A stretch of 64,000 bases of DNA from Amyelois transitella (taxonomy: Eukaryota > Arthropoda > Insecta > Lepidoptera > Pyralidae): positions 124,001 to 188,000 of the forward strand of contig NC_083531.1 in NCBI RefSeq assembly GCF_032362555.1, given 5' to 3'. Under the pieces are notes generated by a model, which was not told where the DNA came from, searched no databases, and worked only from the letters and a program-made list of their open reading frames with translations. A program made the position numbers and the translations under genes. Numbering within the stretch: position 1 is the first letter of the stretch; each line of letters opens with the position of its first letter. Of the stretch, positions 1 to 11,635 are shown piece by piece.

Positions 1-2
1 TC

Positions 3-1247
3 TTGCCCAAGCCGGGGAAGGACCTCCGCAAGCCTGAGAGCTACCGGCCCATCACGCTTCTCAGCGCCCTCTCGAAGGTGTTCGAAAAACTGCTGCTCGG
101 CCTCATACTGCCGCACATCACGCCGCGCGCCGAGCAGTTCGGGTTCCGGCCCGAACACTCTACGACGCTCCAGATCGCCAGACTCCTTGGCGAGATCTCA
201 GCTGCTGCCAATCGCAAGGAGACCGTGGCTGTCGTGCTCCTCGACAACGAGAAGGCCTTCGACAGAGTATGGCACGAGGGGTTGCTGTACAAACTGTCGA
301 AGAGCCAACTTCCCAGAAGACTGACAAGGATTGTGGCCTCCTTCCTGAACGAGCGGAAGATCAGGGTGGCGGTCGAAGACGCCGTTTCTTCGGAGAAACC
401 CGTCCGGGCTGGCGTTCCTCAGGGCAGCTGCCTGAGCCCGGCCTGCTACGCTGCGTACACCGACGACATCCCGGTCGCCGATGGAGCCAAGCTGGCTCTA
501 TACGCCGACGACGCGGCGTACTTCGCGAAATCCATAAACGCGAAGCACGCCGCCAAGAAGCTCCAAAAGGCACTCGACGCCCTGCCAGATTGGCTCCAAA
601 AGTGGAGACTGTCGGTGAACGTGGCGAAAACGCAGGCCATTATCTCCGGGAACGCCGCCCCACCGCCGCCGCTGAAGCTCTTCGGGAAGGACGTGGCGTG
701 GCAGCCACACGTCACCTACCTCGGGGTCAAGATCGACCGTGGACTTCGCCTGAAGACCCACGTCGATTCAGTGGTGCAAACTGTGAAGATGGCCAGGGGA
801 AGACTGCGTCCAGTCCTCTCCTCCAGCCTCCCGCTGAAGACGAAGCTCGGGATCTACAAAACCTACGTCAGATCCCGCCTCACGTACGCAGCCCAGGCGT
901 GGTACGCCTATGTCGCGGAGACAAACAGGCAACGTCTCCGTGCTCAAGAGAACCAATGTCTCCGCGACATCGTCAGGGCCCCACGGTACGTGAGGAACGC
1001 GACGATCCAGCGGGACCTCAAATGGGAGGGCCTGGACGCGTTCATCTCGCGTCTGGCCGGCGATATGTTCGGCAGGGCGGACAGGTCGGCGCACCCGCAC
1101 CTTGTGGGTATCGCGCCACTCCACGCTCGCCCGCCGGACCGAAGACACTGGCCATCGCCGAGAGAAGCCATTTTCACAGCGAACACCACTGCAGGCGCCG
1201 CACCCGCGGCGCCCGTTGACCCCGCAGGAAGAGGAAGACCTCATTAG
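3..1247 (+). CDS. LINE-A ORF2 (partial): reverse transcriptase C-terminal part
   Basis: The reading frame is open from base 3 and ends at the TAG at 1245-1247. It encodes about 414 residues of a non-LTR reverse transcriptase that would copy the element RNA at a nicked chromosomal site. Visible RT blocks, in order, are YRPITLLSALSKVFEKLL, FGFRPEHSTTLQ, the catalytic-Asp block LLDNEKAFDRVW, GVPQGSCLSP, the YADD box, LSVNVAKTQAI and the thumb-side YLGVKIDRGL. There is no RNase H domain after RT, as in the jockey clade. The endonuclease part lies outside the window. It matches the C-terminal part of the 912-residue protein encoded at 18604-21342, and I see no stop or frameshift. Confidence 0.92.
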   Translation: MPKPGKDLRKPESYRPITLLSALSKVFEKLLLGLILPHITPRAEQFGFRPEHSTTLQIARLLGEISAAANRKETVAVVLLDNEKAFDRVWHEGLLYKLSKSQLPRRLTRIVASFLNERKIRVAVEDAVSSEKPVRAGVPQGSCLSPACYAAYTDDIPVADGAKLALYADDAAYFAKSINAKHAAKKLQKALDALPDWLQKWRLSVNVAKTQAIISGNAAPPPPLKLFGKDVAWQPHVTYLGVKIDRGLRLKTHVDSVVQTVKMARGRLRPVLSSSLPLKTKLGIYKTYVRSRLTYAAQAWYAYVAETNRQRLRAQENQCLRDIVRAPRYVRNATIQRDLKWEGLDAFISRLAGDMFGRADRSAHPHLVGIAPLHARPPDRRHWPSPREAIFTANTTAGAAPAAPVDPAGRGRPH

Positions 1248-1248
1248 T

Positions 1249-1362
1249 GGCCGCCACGGCCACGCTCGTGACCTGCCTGCCGTTGCAGGCAGCGCAGACA
1301 TCCGCTGAAGAGGGCCACAATCCCTGAACAGCTACCCCACATTTCCGCCTACGGCGGAAATG
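1249..1362 (+). other. LINE-A copy 1 3'UTR hairpins
   Basis: Three perfect inverted repeats lie between the ORF2 stop and the element end: GGCCG-CCA-CGGCC (1249-1261), CTGCCTGC-CGTT-GCAGGCAG (1273-1292) and CATTTCCGCC-TAC-GGCGGAAATG (1340-1362). The last ends 17 bases before the element terminus. They are candidates for the RNA structure that the reverse transcriptase recognises. Confidence 0.75.
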
Positions 1363-1464
1363 CAGGAAGACCCACGACCTAATTCGGATCACTTCAGTTC
1401 GGTCGGTACCCGCGTGCGGTCGTGTGTACGTACTTGGTGTGTTTTGTAATCGTTCTTCCGTTGA

Positions 1465-1896
<432 letters not shown>

Positions 1897-2023
1897 GCGT
1901 GTAGAGGAGTCTGGTGGTGATTCCCGTTGTTGTGTGTCCGATCTCGTCATGTTCATGACCATTACATGATCATGATCGCAACGTGACACTAGAACTGGAA
2001 CGTCGCCGCTCGCATTTACAAAC

Positions 2024-2039
2024 GGCCCTTTTCAGGGCC
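2024..2039 (+). terminator. Histone 3'-processing stem-loop, H3 unit 1
   Basis: GGCCCT-TTTC-AGGGCC is a 6-bp stem with a 4-base loop, matching the animal histone-mRNA hairpin bound by SLBP. Cleavage follows a few bases downstream. The 127 bases between stop codon and hairpin make a fairly long 3'UTR for this class. Confidence 0.95.
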
Positions 2040-2190
2040 ACACACGATTCAAACTGATACATGTTTCTTGGTACGATGAGTTAGTTCCCACCACCACCAC
2101 CACCTACCTGCGTAATTAATGAACACATATATTATTATCATGTAACTACTTCCTTACCACCACATACACGCAGCAACATATTGTTATGTA

Positions 2191-2222
<32 letters not shown>

Positions 2223-2421
2223 CATACAAAATCTTTATAATACCTAACCTACTGTTGCGACTGCGAATGAAAGCTAGTATGGAATAATAATAATGTGCGT
2301 GTACGTATTTATTTATTATTATTTTTTTTTTTTTTTTGTTTTTCTTTTTATTTAATATTCTCGTATATTATTATTAATATTTTTTTTTTTTTTTTTTTTA
2401 TTAACGCGCGCTCGTTCTTCT

Positions 2422-2908
<487 letters not shown>

Positions 2909-2993
2909 GGTGTGCCGTGTGCGTGTCTCGTGTTTCTCGCTCGCTCGATCTCTGCAAGCGAGTAAACAAACGAAACAAACAATTAAACAAAAA

Positions 2994-3009
2994 GGCCCTT
3001 TTCAGGGCC
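2994..3009 (+). terminator. Histone 3'-processing stem-loop, H4 unit 1
   Basis: GGCCCT-TTTC-AGGGCC, preceded by an A-rich flank, lies 85 bases after the H4 stop. Confidence 0.95.
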
Positions 3010-3869
3010 GCAAAAGTATCGTTGAATTTGTTGTTGTTAAAACCGTTTCTGATGTCACTTATCGTGTCGACCGTTCATTATGCATGCAGCACACACACTT
3101 TATCTTTTTTCAACAAAACAAACACAATTTTCGCTACACACAAACAGTTCAAATGATTTGCAATCTGTCCAGTCACTTCCAAGACGTAAAAACTTTGTTA
3201 AATTTGACTTCACACCCGACACTGGCCACCTCCTCACGTTACTTAATATTATGATATTGTCTCCTCAGTAATCTGGATCCATCCATCCATCCATCTCCCG
3301 CCGCCGACGACACTCTATACACTGACTGACTGACTGACTGACTGACTGACCTAATAAAAATATTGCAACTGCCACTGCCACTGCACACACCGCACATCAA
3401 TTAGTAGGTAGTATGTAGACGATACTACGACGCACATAATGCACTAGGTAGGTACCTACTCGTTACAACAACAAAAAGAAGAAAAAAAAACACTCCGCAT
3501 CCCCGCATTCTTTTCTCTCGCCCGACTGCCCGACTATTATTTATTATCATATAATAATTACACAAATATAATAATAATTACATGCTTTTACATCGAGAAA
3601 GAGACTAGACGCTCGCTCTCCGAGAGCTCGCACTTTGCGTGTTTTACCAACGTGGACTTGACAAGCTTCAAAATTGTCAAATATAATATTTATACATATT
3701 ATATATTAACAAGGGTGAACAATGATATCTTAGCTTTTTACCTGGGGACACTAATTGCGTACATTATTAGGTTTTATAATGAAAAACAACTTTTGAACAT
3801 GACCCGAGCTCTGGTCCGATATATTACTGTGAAAATAAACGTCTATAACTCGGGATCACTATTCATCGG

Positions 3870-4075
3870 TGTGATTAAAATCACATGTGCACGTGGATAA
3901 ACTCAATAATATACATTATACGTGTTCAATGTGCCTTCCGAGCGCATTATTATTATGGAAAATTAATATTTTCCGAACTTAGTTAGTGAAAAGTTGGAAG
4001 CTCTCGTATGAGAAAACGTTTCGCGGCACACCGGTTCTCGTTACGGTATTACTCGATGCGAACGAAATGTTCGCA
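3870..4075 (+). promoter_or_regulatory. Putative TATA-less H1 promoter elements
   Basis: There is no TATA box in the expected place before H1, in contrast to the core histone genes. Instead there is TGTGATT-AA-AATCACA (3870-3885), CACGTG (3890-3895) and TGCGAAC-GAAAT-GTTCGCA (4057-4075). In Drosophila the H1 promoter is TATA-less and uses TRF2 while core histones use TBP; the same split is my inference here. The exact start site is unknown. The last dyad recurs at 10552, 23021, 29516, 42949, 49590, 56216 and 62764. Confidence 0.5.
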
Positions 4076-4176
4076 CGCGCCCGTCGACTTTAACACTGTT
4101 CATTTAACAATTCCCGTGTTTGTTTGTTGTTTGCGCGTGTGTGTATTAAGTGAAATAAATAAATATTAACAATAAT

Positions 4177-4929
4177 ATGGCAGACACAGCTGTAGCTTCC
4201 GAGGCACCGGCACCGGCTACGCCGGCGAAGAAGCAGCCTAAGGCGTCTGCCGCGGCGGGCGGTGTCAAGAAGGCGAAAGCCAAACCGACCCACCCGAAGA
4301 CATCGGAGATGGTCAACAGCGCCATCAAGGAGTTGAAGGAGAGGAGCGGATCGTCCCTGCAGGCCATTAAGAAATACATAGCGGCCCAATACAAAGTCGA
4401 CGCCGAGAAATTGGCACCGTTCATAAGGAAATATTTGAAGAGCGCCGTCGAATCCGGAGCACTGATCCAGACCAAGGGCAAAGGTGCGTCGGGATCGTTC
4501 AAATTGGAATCCAAATCGTCATCGTCCAAGAAACCGGCCGGCGGTGCGGCGGGCACCAAGAGGTCCGCGTCCGCGGCCGGCGCCAAATCGAAGAAGGGAT
4601 CCGCCGCGTCCGCGTCCTCCTCCAAGGCGAAGAAGGCCGCCTCCGCCGGCGGTGCGTCTTCGTCGCCGTCGAAGGCGGCCGGCGGCAAGGCGGCCTCGTC
4701 CGCCGCCACCGCTAAGGACAAGAAGGCTGCGGCCGCGGCCAAGAAGAAGCCCGCGGCGGCCAAGAAGGCCGCGGCGGCCGCGCCCGCGAGGGCCAAGGCC
4801 GCTGCCGCGCCGAAGGCGAAGAAAACTGCCAAACCCCCTACGAAGAAACCGAAAGCGCCCAAGCCGAAGAAGGCCGCCACAACACCCAAGAAGCCCGCAG
4901 CAAAGAAAGCGGCCGCGTCAAAGAAGTAA
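4177..4929 (+). CDS. H1: Linker histone H1, unit 1 (250 aa form)
   Basis: H1 binds the nucleosome dyad and linker DNA and compacts chromatin. Residues 1-36 form an Ala/Pro/Lys-rich tail. Residues about 38-112 are the winged-helix globular domain (H15), recognisable from THPKTSEMV, the [14 protein letters not shown] helix, [20 protein letters not shown] and GASGSFKL. Residues 113-250 are a Lys/Ala/Pro/Ser-rich tail with AKKA and PKK repeats, typical of H1. Single exon. The start ATG is the only one that gives an MADTAVA-type N-terminus; the leader before it carries TAAATAAATA. The hairpin at 5125-5140 has the variant stem AGCCC/GGGCT. Type I copies are identical at protein level; type II copies differ at three places. 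Confidence 0.97.
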   Translation: MADTAVASEAPAPATPAKKQPKASAAAGGVKKAKAKPTHPKTSEMVNSAIKELKERSGSSLQAIKKYIAAQYKVDAEKLAPFIRKYLKSAVESGALIQTKGKGASGSFKLESKSSSSKKPAGGAAGTKRSASAAGAKSKKGSAASASSSKAKKAASAGGASSSPSKAAGGKAASSAATAKDKKAAAAAKKKPAAAKKAAAAAPARAKAAAAPKAKKTAKPPTKKPKAPKPKKAATTPKKPAAKKAAASKK

Positions 4930-5124
4930 ATCCCTACCTGTGTATGTACCTGGTATATACCGCCGCTCTCTTTATCTCTCCGCCGTTTGTTTACTGCTAG
5001 TTGCTTGCAGAAACAACGACAACAACTACCACGAAGACGGACGTCGTCGAAGAAGAAGAGGTCGGGGTGGGTGGGAAAAAGCGTGCACCGTTGTGTGCAT
5101 GGTGCCCTTTCGCGCCTAACAAAA

Positions 5125-5140
5125 AGCCCTTTTCAGGGCT
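5125..5140 (+). terminator. Histone 3'-processing stem-loop, H1 unit 1 (variant stem)
   Basis: AGCCCT-TTTC-AGGGCT. The outer pair is A-T where the four core histone genes have G-C, a compensated change that keeps the 6-bp stem. It lies 195 bases after the stop. Confidence 0.94.
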
Positions 5141-5556
5141 AACATATGGTTCAATGTGTATGTTTCTTTGTACAACAACAATAATAACACATGTCTGTGT
5201 GTCGTCGACCTACCTTGTGAGACGAGTGTAAGTATCGCTTCTTACGTAAGTATTGATGAAGAAGAAGAGAGAGAGTGTTAAATAAAAAAAATAAATAAAT
5301 AAATAAAAATATACAAACGCATGAACATTCAGATATATATTTCATTACCTGACTGCGTTATTAGCTAGCTAGCTAGCTAGCTAGCTAGCTCATGATGATA
5401 TGTATAATATAACGTAACGTAATAGTGAGTAGGGAAAGAAAAAAAAGTAAATAAATAAAAATAGGTAGACATTGTCCGTTAGTTCGTTCGTTCACATCCC
5501 CACCACTCGATGTTGGTAACTTCGTTCATTGTACGATAAAGATCAACGCACGGGTG

Positions 5557-5600
5557 TATATAATAAAAGCATACCCCGTCCGCGTACGCTCATTTTAACG
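5557..5600 (+). promoter_or_regulatory. H2A promoter core
   Basis: TATATAATAAAAG at 5557-5569, with a CTCATTTTA start-like sequence about 30 bases downstream (about 5588-5596). The same arrangement occurs in every unit. Confidence 0.7.
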
Positions 5601-5644
5601 TCGTCGTCCGTTGTCACAACAACGTTTGTTTGTTTGTTTACTAA

Positions 5645-6043
<399 letters not shown>

Positions 6044-6258
6044 GTTGTCCACTTTCGTTCGTTCGTTCCTCTATTTTGTTGTTGTTTTTATTGTATGTAT
6101 TTTGTATTGTATGTGCACACGCACACACACACACACATATACGTACTTGCTCAACAACAATCCGAGGCCCGATATGGATGGATGGATGGATGGATGGATG
6201 GACTCTTACGTGGTCGCCGGGTGCGTCGACTTGCTAACTCGGAATGAAAAGACAAAAA

Positions 6259-6274
6259 GGCCCTTTTCAGGGCC
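6259..6274 (+). terminator. Histone 3'-processing stem-loop, H2A unit 1
   Basis: GGCCCT-TTTC-AGGGCC, 215 bases after the stop. Confidence 0.95.
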
Positions 6275-6569
6275 ACAATATGATTCTTATGCGTTAAAAA
6301 CAGTTTCACTTTTGATAAACCAAAGTCAACAAAGCTAATCATTCTAAAACACAACGTACGATTCACTTACTTACTCAGTTGCTGGCTCAGCAAGAATAAA
6401 TAAACGGGCTTTACACGAGTCTGCCTGTCAAAAATACTTTGTCAAGTCTTATCTACCTCTACCTAGTTCGCTACCTACCTATTACATATTATGCAAACCT
6501 AACCTAACCTAACGTAACAAGGGATAACCTAAACTAGGTATCACCTACCTACCTACCTACCTACCTACC

Positions 6570-6606
<37 letters not shown>

Positions 6607-6652
6607 TACCTCCTTTTTTTTTTTTTACCTATCTTTATCTCACTTTCTTTGC

Positions 6653-6820
6653 ACTATTGGCGGAGGGGAGGGGAAGGGAGAGGGGGGAGGGGAATGATTC
6701 GAGGCGTGCCCGACGCGACTACGCCGACTTTCCTATTGGCCGATATACGCTGTGACCATTACACTGTTTGACTGCAGACGACGGACATATATTAAAAATT
6801 TATCAAAAATTCGGGCACCA
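6653..6820 (+). promoter_or_regulatory. H2B promoter (type I)
   Basis: Two ATTGG (inverted CCAAT) boxes, one in CACTATTGGCGG near 6656 and one in CCTATTGGCCG near 6735, flank a G-rich tract. The TATATTAAAAA box at 6788-6798 lies 90 bases before the ATG, so the leader is about 60 bases long. Confidence 0.7.
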
Positions 6821-6887
6821 CACGAGACATCTCGGTTTCTAGATCTCGCGCTAGTGACGTTACGCACGCATTTTATAACAAAGAAAA

Positions 6888-7262
6888 ATGCCGCCCAAGA
6901 CCAGTGGCAAGGCCGCCAAGAAATCTGGCAAAGCCCAGAAGAACATCTCCAAGACTGACAAAAAGAAGAAGAAGCACAAGAGGAAGGAGAGCTACGCCAT
7001 CTACATTTACAAAGTGCTGAAGCAGGTGCACCCGGACACCGGTATATCCAGCAAGGCGATGTCCATCATGAACTCGTTCGTGAACGACATCTTCGAGCGA
7101 ATCGCCGCCGAGGCTTCCCGCCTGGCCCACTACAACAAGAGGTCAACGATCACATCGAGGGAGGTGCAGACTTCCGTGAGGCTTCTCCTGCCCGGTGAGC
7201 TCGCCAAGCACGCCGTCAGTGAAGGCACCAAGGCGGTCACCAAGTACACCAGCTCCAAGTAG
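6888..7262 (+). CDS. H2B: Histone H2B, unit 1
   Basis: Canonical H2B, the partner of H2A. It has 124 codons: [18 protein letters not shown] and a Lys-rich tail, then the fold from [24 protein letters not shown] through [32 protein letters not shown], and the C-terminal helix ending AVTKYTSSK, which contains the Lys that is ubiquitinated in other animals. Single exon with start context AAAAATGCC. TATA-like TATATTAAAAA at 6788-6798, hairpin at 7480-7495. Same protein in all seven copies. Confidence 0.98.
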   Translation: MPPKTSGKAAKKSGKAQKNISKTDKKKKKHKRKESYAIYIYKVLKQVHPDTGISSKAMSIMNSFVNDIFERIAAEASRLAHYNKRSTITSREVQTSVRLLLPGELAKHAVSEGTKAVTKYTSSK

Positions 7263-7479
7263 ATGATTTATATATAGTGTGTGTGTGTGTTTGCTAACGT
7301 GTGTCCGTCGAAGTGTTTTGTTTTGTTTGCTCCTACACATCACCTACCCCTTCACGGTTGGGTCAGGTAGTGGATGGGATCGGACGGGCGAAATATTTGA
7401 ATGGATGCAGAATGGCAGCACAGCATATACGCACGCACGCGCGCACGCACACGCGTGTATAATATACCTACATCCAAAA

Positions 7480-7495
7480 GGCCCTTTTCAGGGCC
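7480..7495 (+). terminator. Histone 3'-processing stem-loop, H2B unit 1
   Basis: GGCCCT-TTTC-AGGGCC, 217 bases after the stop. Confidence 0.95.
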
Positions 7496-7819
7496 ATAAC
7501 ATTTGTCATAATTCACTGAATGTTTCTTCTCGACTTAATACGTCGTACCAACCTCAGACTTATAATTCGGAGTAATAATAATAAAAGTAAAAAACACGCA
7601 TGATATCATGATCGAACAACAAATGTTTGTTGTTATACACAAAAAAAATATATATATACGCAAATATTACAATTGTTCGCTGTGTCTACCCCGCAAAGGA
7701 AAATATTATTATTCTAAATAATACTACATATTTCGTAAAATACTACACGCGCACGACAGAGAGAGAGGGAGACAGGAGAGGGGGGGGGGGGGGGGGGGGC
7801 GTTCACCATATTACCATTC

Positions 7820-7893
7820 GGTAGTATACTACCAGTCGATGCTACGTGTTCGTATAAAACGCGCTAGAATCTGTTAATTCGGATCACTTCAGT
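7820..7893 (+). promoter_or_regulatory. H3 promoter with 14-base palindrome and TATA box
   Basis: GGTAGTATACTACC (7820-7833) is a perfect palindrome, 33 bases upstream of the TATAAAA at 7853-7859. ATCACTT (A at 7885, 32 bases from the TATA start) and TCAGT (7889-7893) are candidate initiators. LINE 3' junctions in other copies fall at positions equivalent to 7875 and 7876. The palindrome is repeated before every H3 that keeps its promoter: 14343, 26784, 33271, 46775, 53406 and 60032. Confidence 0.75.
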
Positions 7894-7959
7894 TCGGTCG
7901 GTACCCGCGTGCGGTCGTGTGTACGTACTTGGTGTGTTTTGTAATCGTTCTTCCGTTGA

Positions 7960-8391
<432 letters not shown>

Positions 8392-8518
8392 GCGTGTAGA
8401 GGAGTCTGGTGGTGATTCCCGTTGTTGTGTGTCCGATCTCGTCATGTTCATGACCATTACATGATCATGATCGCAACGTGACACTAGAACTGGAACGTCG
8501 CCGCTCGCATTTACAAAC

Positions 8519-8534
8519 GGCCCTTTTCAGGGCC
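8519..8534 (+). terminator. Histone stem-loop, H3 unit 2
   Basis: Same 16-base hairpin as at 2024-2039. Confidence 0.95.
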
Positions 8535-8685
8535 ACACACGATTCAAACTGATACATGTTTCTTGGTACGATGAGTTAGTTCCCACCACCACCACCACCT
8601 ACCTGCGTAATTAATGAACACATATATTATTATCATGTAACTACTTCCTTACCACCACATACACGCAGCAACATATTGTTATGTA

Positions 8686-8717
<32 letters not shown>

Positions 8718-8995
8718 CATACAAAATCTTTATAATACCTAACCTACTGTTGCGACTGCGAATGAAAGCTAGTATGGAATAATAATAATGTGCGTGTACG
8801 TATTTATTTATTATTATTTTTTTTTTTTTTTTGTTTTTCTTTTTATTTAATATTCTCGTATATTATTATTAATATTTTTTTTTTTTTTTTTTTTATTAAC
8901 GCGCGCTCGTTCTTCTATTGGTTGGCCGTTGAGGGGCCCCCCTCGCCTCCCCACCCCTACCCCCTCCTTCGCGTTGCTAGTGTATATAAAAGTAG

Positions 8996-9403
<408 letters not shown>

Positions 9404-9488
9404 GGTGTGCCGTGTGCGTGTCTCGTGTTTCTCGCTCGCTCGATCTCTGCAAGCGAGTAAACAAACGAAACAAACAATTAAACAAAAA

Positions 9489-9504
9489 GGCCCTTTTCAG
9501 GGCC
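9489..9504 (+). terminator. Histone stem-loop, H4 unit 2
   Basis: Same hairpin as at 2994-3009. Confidence 0.95.
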
Positions 9505-10671
9505 GCAAAAGTATCGTTGAATTTGTTGTTGTTAAAACCGTTTCTGATGTCACTTATCGTGTCGACCGTTCATTATGCATGCAGCACACACACTTTATCT
9601 TTTTTCAACAAAACAAACACAATTTTCGCTACACACAAACAGTTCAAATGATTTGCAATCTGTCCAGTCACTTCCAAGACGTAAAAACTTTGTTAAATTT
9701 GACTTCACACCCGACACTGGCCACCTCCTCACGTTACTTAATATTATGATATTGTCTCCTCAGTAATCTGGATCCATCCATCCATCCATCTCCCGCCGCC
9801 GACGACACTCTATACACTGACTGACTGACTGACTGACTGACTGACCTAATAAAAATATTGCAACTGCCACTGCCACTGCACACACCGCACATCAATTAGT
9901 AGGTAGTATGTAGACGATACTACGACGCACATAATGCACTAGGTAGGTACCTACTCGTTACAACAACAAAAAGAAGAAAAAAAAACACTCCGCATCCCCG
10001 CATTCTTTTCTCTCGCCCGACTGCCCGACTATTATTTATTATCATATAATAATTACACAAATATAATAATAATTACATGCTTTTACATCGAGAAAGAGAC
10101 TAGACGCTCGCTCTCCGAGAGCTCGCACTTTGCGTGTTTTACCAACGTGGACTTGACAAGCTTCAAAATTGTCAAATATAATATTTATACATATTATATA
10201 TTAACAAGGGTGAACAATGATATCTTAGCTTTTTACCTGGGGACACTAATTGCGTACATTATTAGGTTTTATAATGAAAAACAACTTTTGAACATGACCC
10301 GAGCTCTGGTCCGATATATTACTGTGAAAATAAACGTCTATAACTCGGGATCACTATTCATCGGTGTGATTAAAATCACATGTGCACGTGGATAAACTCA
10401 ATAATATACATTATACGTGTTCAATGTGCCTTCCGAGCGCATTATTATTATGGAAAATTAATATTTTCCGAACTTAGTTAGTGAAAAGTTGGAAGCTCTC
10501 GTATGAGAAAACGTTTCGCGGCACACCGGTTCTCGTTACGGTATTACTCGATGCGAACGAAATGTTCGCACGCGCCCGTCGACTTTAACACTGTTCATTT
10601 AACAATTCCCGTGTTTGTTTGTTGTTTGCGCGTGTGTGTATTAAGTGAAATAAATAAATATTAACAATAAT

Positions 10672-11424
10672 ATGGCAGACACAGCTGTAGCTTCCGAGGC
10701 ACCGGCACCGGCTACGCCGGCGAAGAAGCAGCCTAAGGCGTCTGCCGCGGCGGGCGGTGTCAAGAAGGCGAAAGCCAAACCGACCCACCCGAAGACATCG
10801 GAGATGGTCAACAGCGCCATCAAGGAGTTGAAGGAGAGGAGCGGATCGTCCCTGCAGGCCATTAAGAAATACATAGCGGCCCAATACAAAGTCGACGCCG
10901 AGAAATTGGCACCGTTCATAAGGAAATATTTGAAGAGCGCCGTCGAATCCGGAGCACTGATCCAGACCAAGGGCAAAGGTGCGTCGGGATCGTTCAAATT
11001 GGAATCCAAATCGTCATCGTCCAAGAAACCGGCCGGCGGTGCGGCGGGCACCAAGAGGTCCGCGTCCGCGGCCGGCGCCAAATCGAAGAAGGGATCCGCC
11101 GCGTCCGCGTCCTCCTCCAAGGCGAAGAAGGCCGCCTCCGCCGGCGGTGCGTCTTCGTCGCCGTCGAAGGCGGCCGGCGGCAAGGCGGCCTCGTCCGCCG
11201 CCACCGCTAAGGACAAGAAGGCTGCGGCCGCGGCCAAGAAGAAGCCCGCGGCGGCCAAGAAGGCCGCGGCGGCCGCGCCCGCGAGGGCCAAGGCCGCTGC
11301 CGCGCCGAAGGCGAAGAAAACTGCCAAACCCCCTACGAAGAAACCGAAAGCGCCCAAGCCGAAGAAGGCCGCCACAACACCCAAGAAGCCCGCAGCAAAG
11401 AAAGCGGCCGCGTCAAAGAAGTAA
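10672..11424 (+). CDS. H1: Linker histone H1, unit 2 (250 aa form)
   Basis: Identical at protein level to unit 1 H1. TATA-less upstream region with the dyad at 10552-10570; variant hairpin at 11620-11635. Confidence 0.97.
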   Translation: MADTAVASEAPAPATPAKKQPKASAAAGGVKKAKAKPTHPKTSEMVNSAIKELKERSGSSLQAIKKYIAAQYKVDAEKLAPFIRKYLKSAVESGALIQTKGKGASGSFKLESKSSSSKKPAGGAAGTKRSASAAGAKSKKGSAASASSSKAKKAASAGGASSSPSKAAGGKAASSAATAKDKKAAAAAKKKPAAAKKAAAAAPARAKAAAAPKAKKTAKPPTKKPKAPKPKKAATTPKKPAAKKAAASKK

Positions 11425-11619
11425 ATCCCTACCTGTGTATGTACCTGGTATATACCGCCGCTCTCTTTATCTCTCCGCCGTTTGTTTACTGCTAGTTGCT
11501 TGCAGAAACAACGACAACAACTACCACGAAGACGGACGTCGTCGAAGAAGAAGAGGTCGGGGTGGGTGGGAAAAAGCGTGCACCGTTGTGTGCATGGTGC
11601 CCTTTCGCGCCTAACAAAA

Positions 11620-11635
11620 AGCCCTTTTCAGGGCT
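11620..11635 (+). terminator. Histone stem-loop, H1 unit 2
   Basis: AGCCC/GGGCT variant, as at 5125-5140. Confidence 0.94.

Larger units (their letters stand above)
1..1379 (+). mobile_element. LINE-A copy 1, 3' part of a jockey-like non-LTR retrotransposon
   Basis: This is the 3' portion of a LINE whose 5' part lies before the window. It aligns without gaps to 20096-21474 of the complete copy at 15541-21475, with about 12 single-base differences that I counted by eye, so roughly 1% divergence: a recent copy. It holds the reverse transcriptase end of ORF2 and a 3'UTR with hairpins, and has no poly(A) tail. The 3' junction falls in the H3 promoter: the next bases (from 1380) are the H3 leader that in intact units starts 22 bases after the first T of TATAAAA. 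The H3 gene of unit 1 is therefore cut off from its TATA box. The left flank is not visible. Confidence 0.93.
2909..4176. other. H4-H1 spacer, type I
   Basis: The longest spacer (1268 bp). It holds the H4 3'UTR and hairpin, short CA, (CATC)n near 3280 and (GACT)n near 3325-3348 runs, AT-rich sequence, and then about 500 bp that barely varies between unit types. This last part contains an inverted repeat (TGTGATT-AA-AATCACA, 3870-3885), a CACGTG E-box-like site (3890-3895) and the dyad at 4057-4075. I see no convincing gene. Confidence 0.8.
6044..6887. other. H2A-H2B spacer, type I
   Basis: Holds the H2A 3'UTR with GTTC, CA and (GGAT)n runs, the hairpin, three CCTAA repeats (about 6496-6510, the insect telomere motif), (CCTA)n runs, long poly(T), and a G-rich strand (GGAGGGG runs, about 6661-6692) just before the H2B promoter. 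No gene seen. Confidence 0.8.

Noticed and set aside
2193-2222. Poly(A) run as the tail of a processed pseudogene or LINE
   Set aside because: No coding or LINE sequence precedes it and no duplication flanks it. It is one of several variable homopolymers in the spacer, and in type II it is interrupted (CAAATAAAAA).
3652-3900. An 82-codon open frame in the H4-H1 spacer, kept in all units
   Set aside because: It opens at GTG, not ATG, has no family resemblance I recognise, and lies in a stretch that looks conserved for promoter function. The few differences between unit types include two amino-acid changes, so there is no sign of protein constraint.
4146-4889. Long reverse-strand frame opposite H1 (247 codons)
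   Set aside because: A by-product of the Ala/Lys codon bias of H1 read backwards; the hydrophobic Ala/Phe composition mirrors the sense codons, and there is no start or regulatory context.
6496-6510. CCTAACCTAACCTAA as an interstitial telomere
   Set aside because: Only three copies of the insect telomere repeat, in a spacer full of other short CCTA-type repeats; chance is enough.
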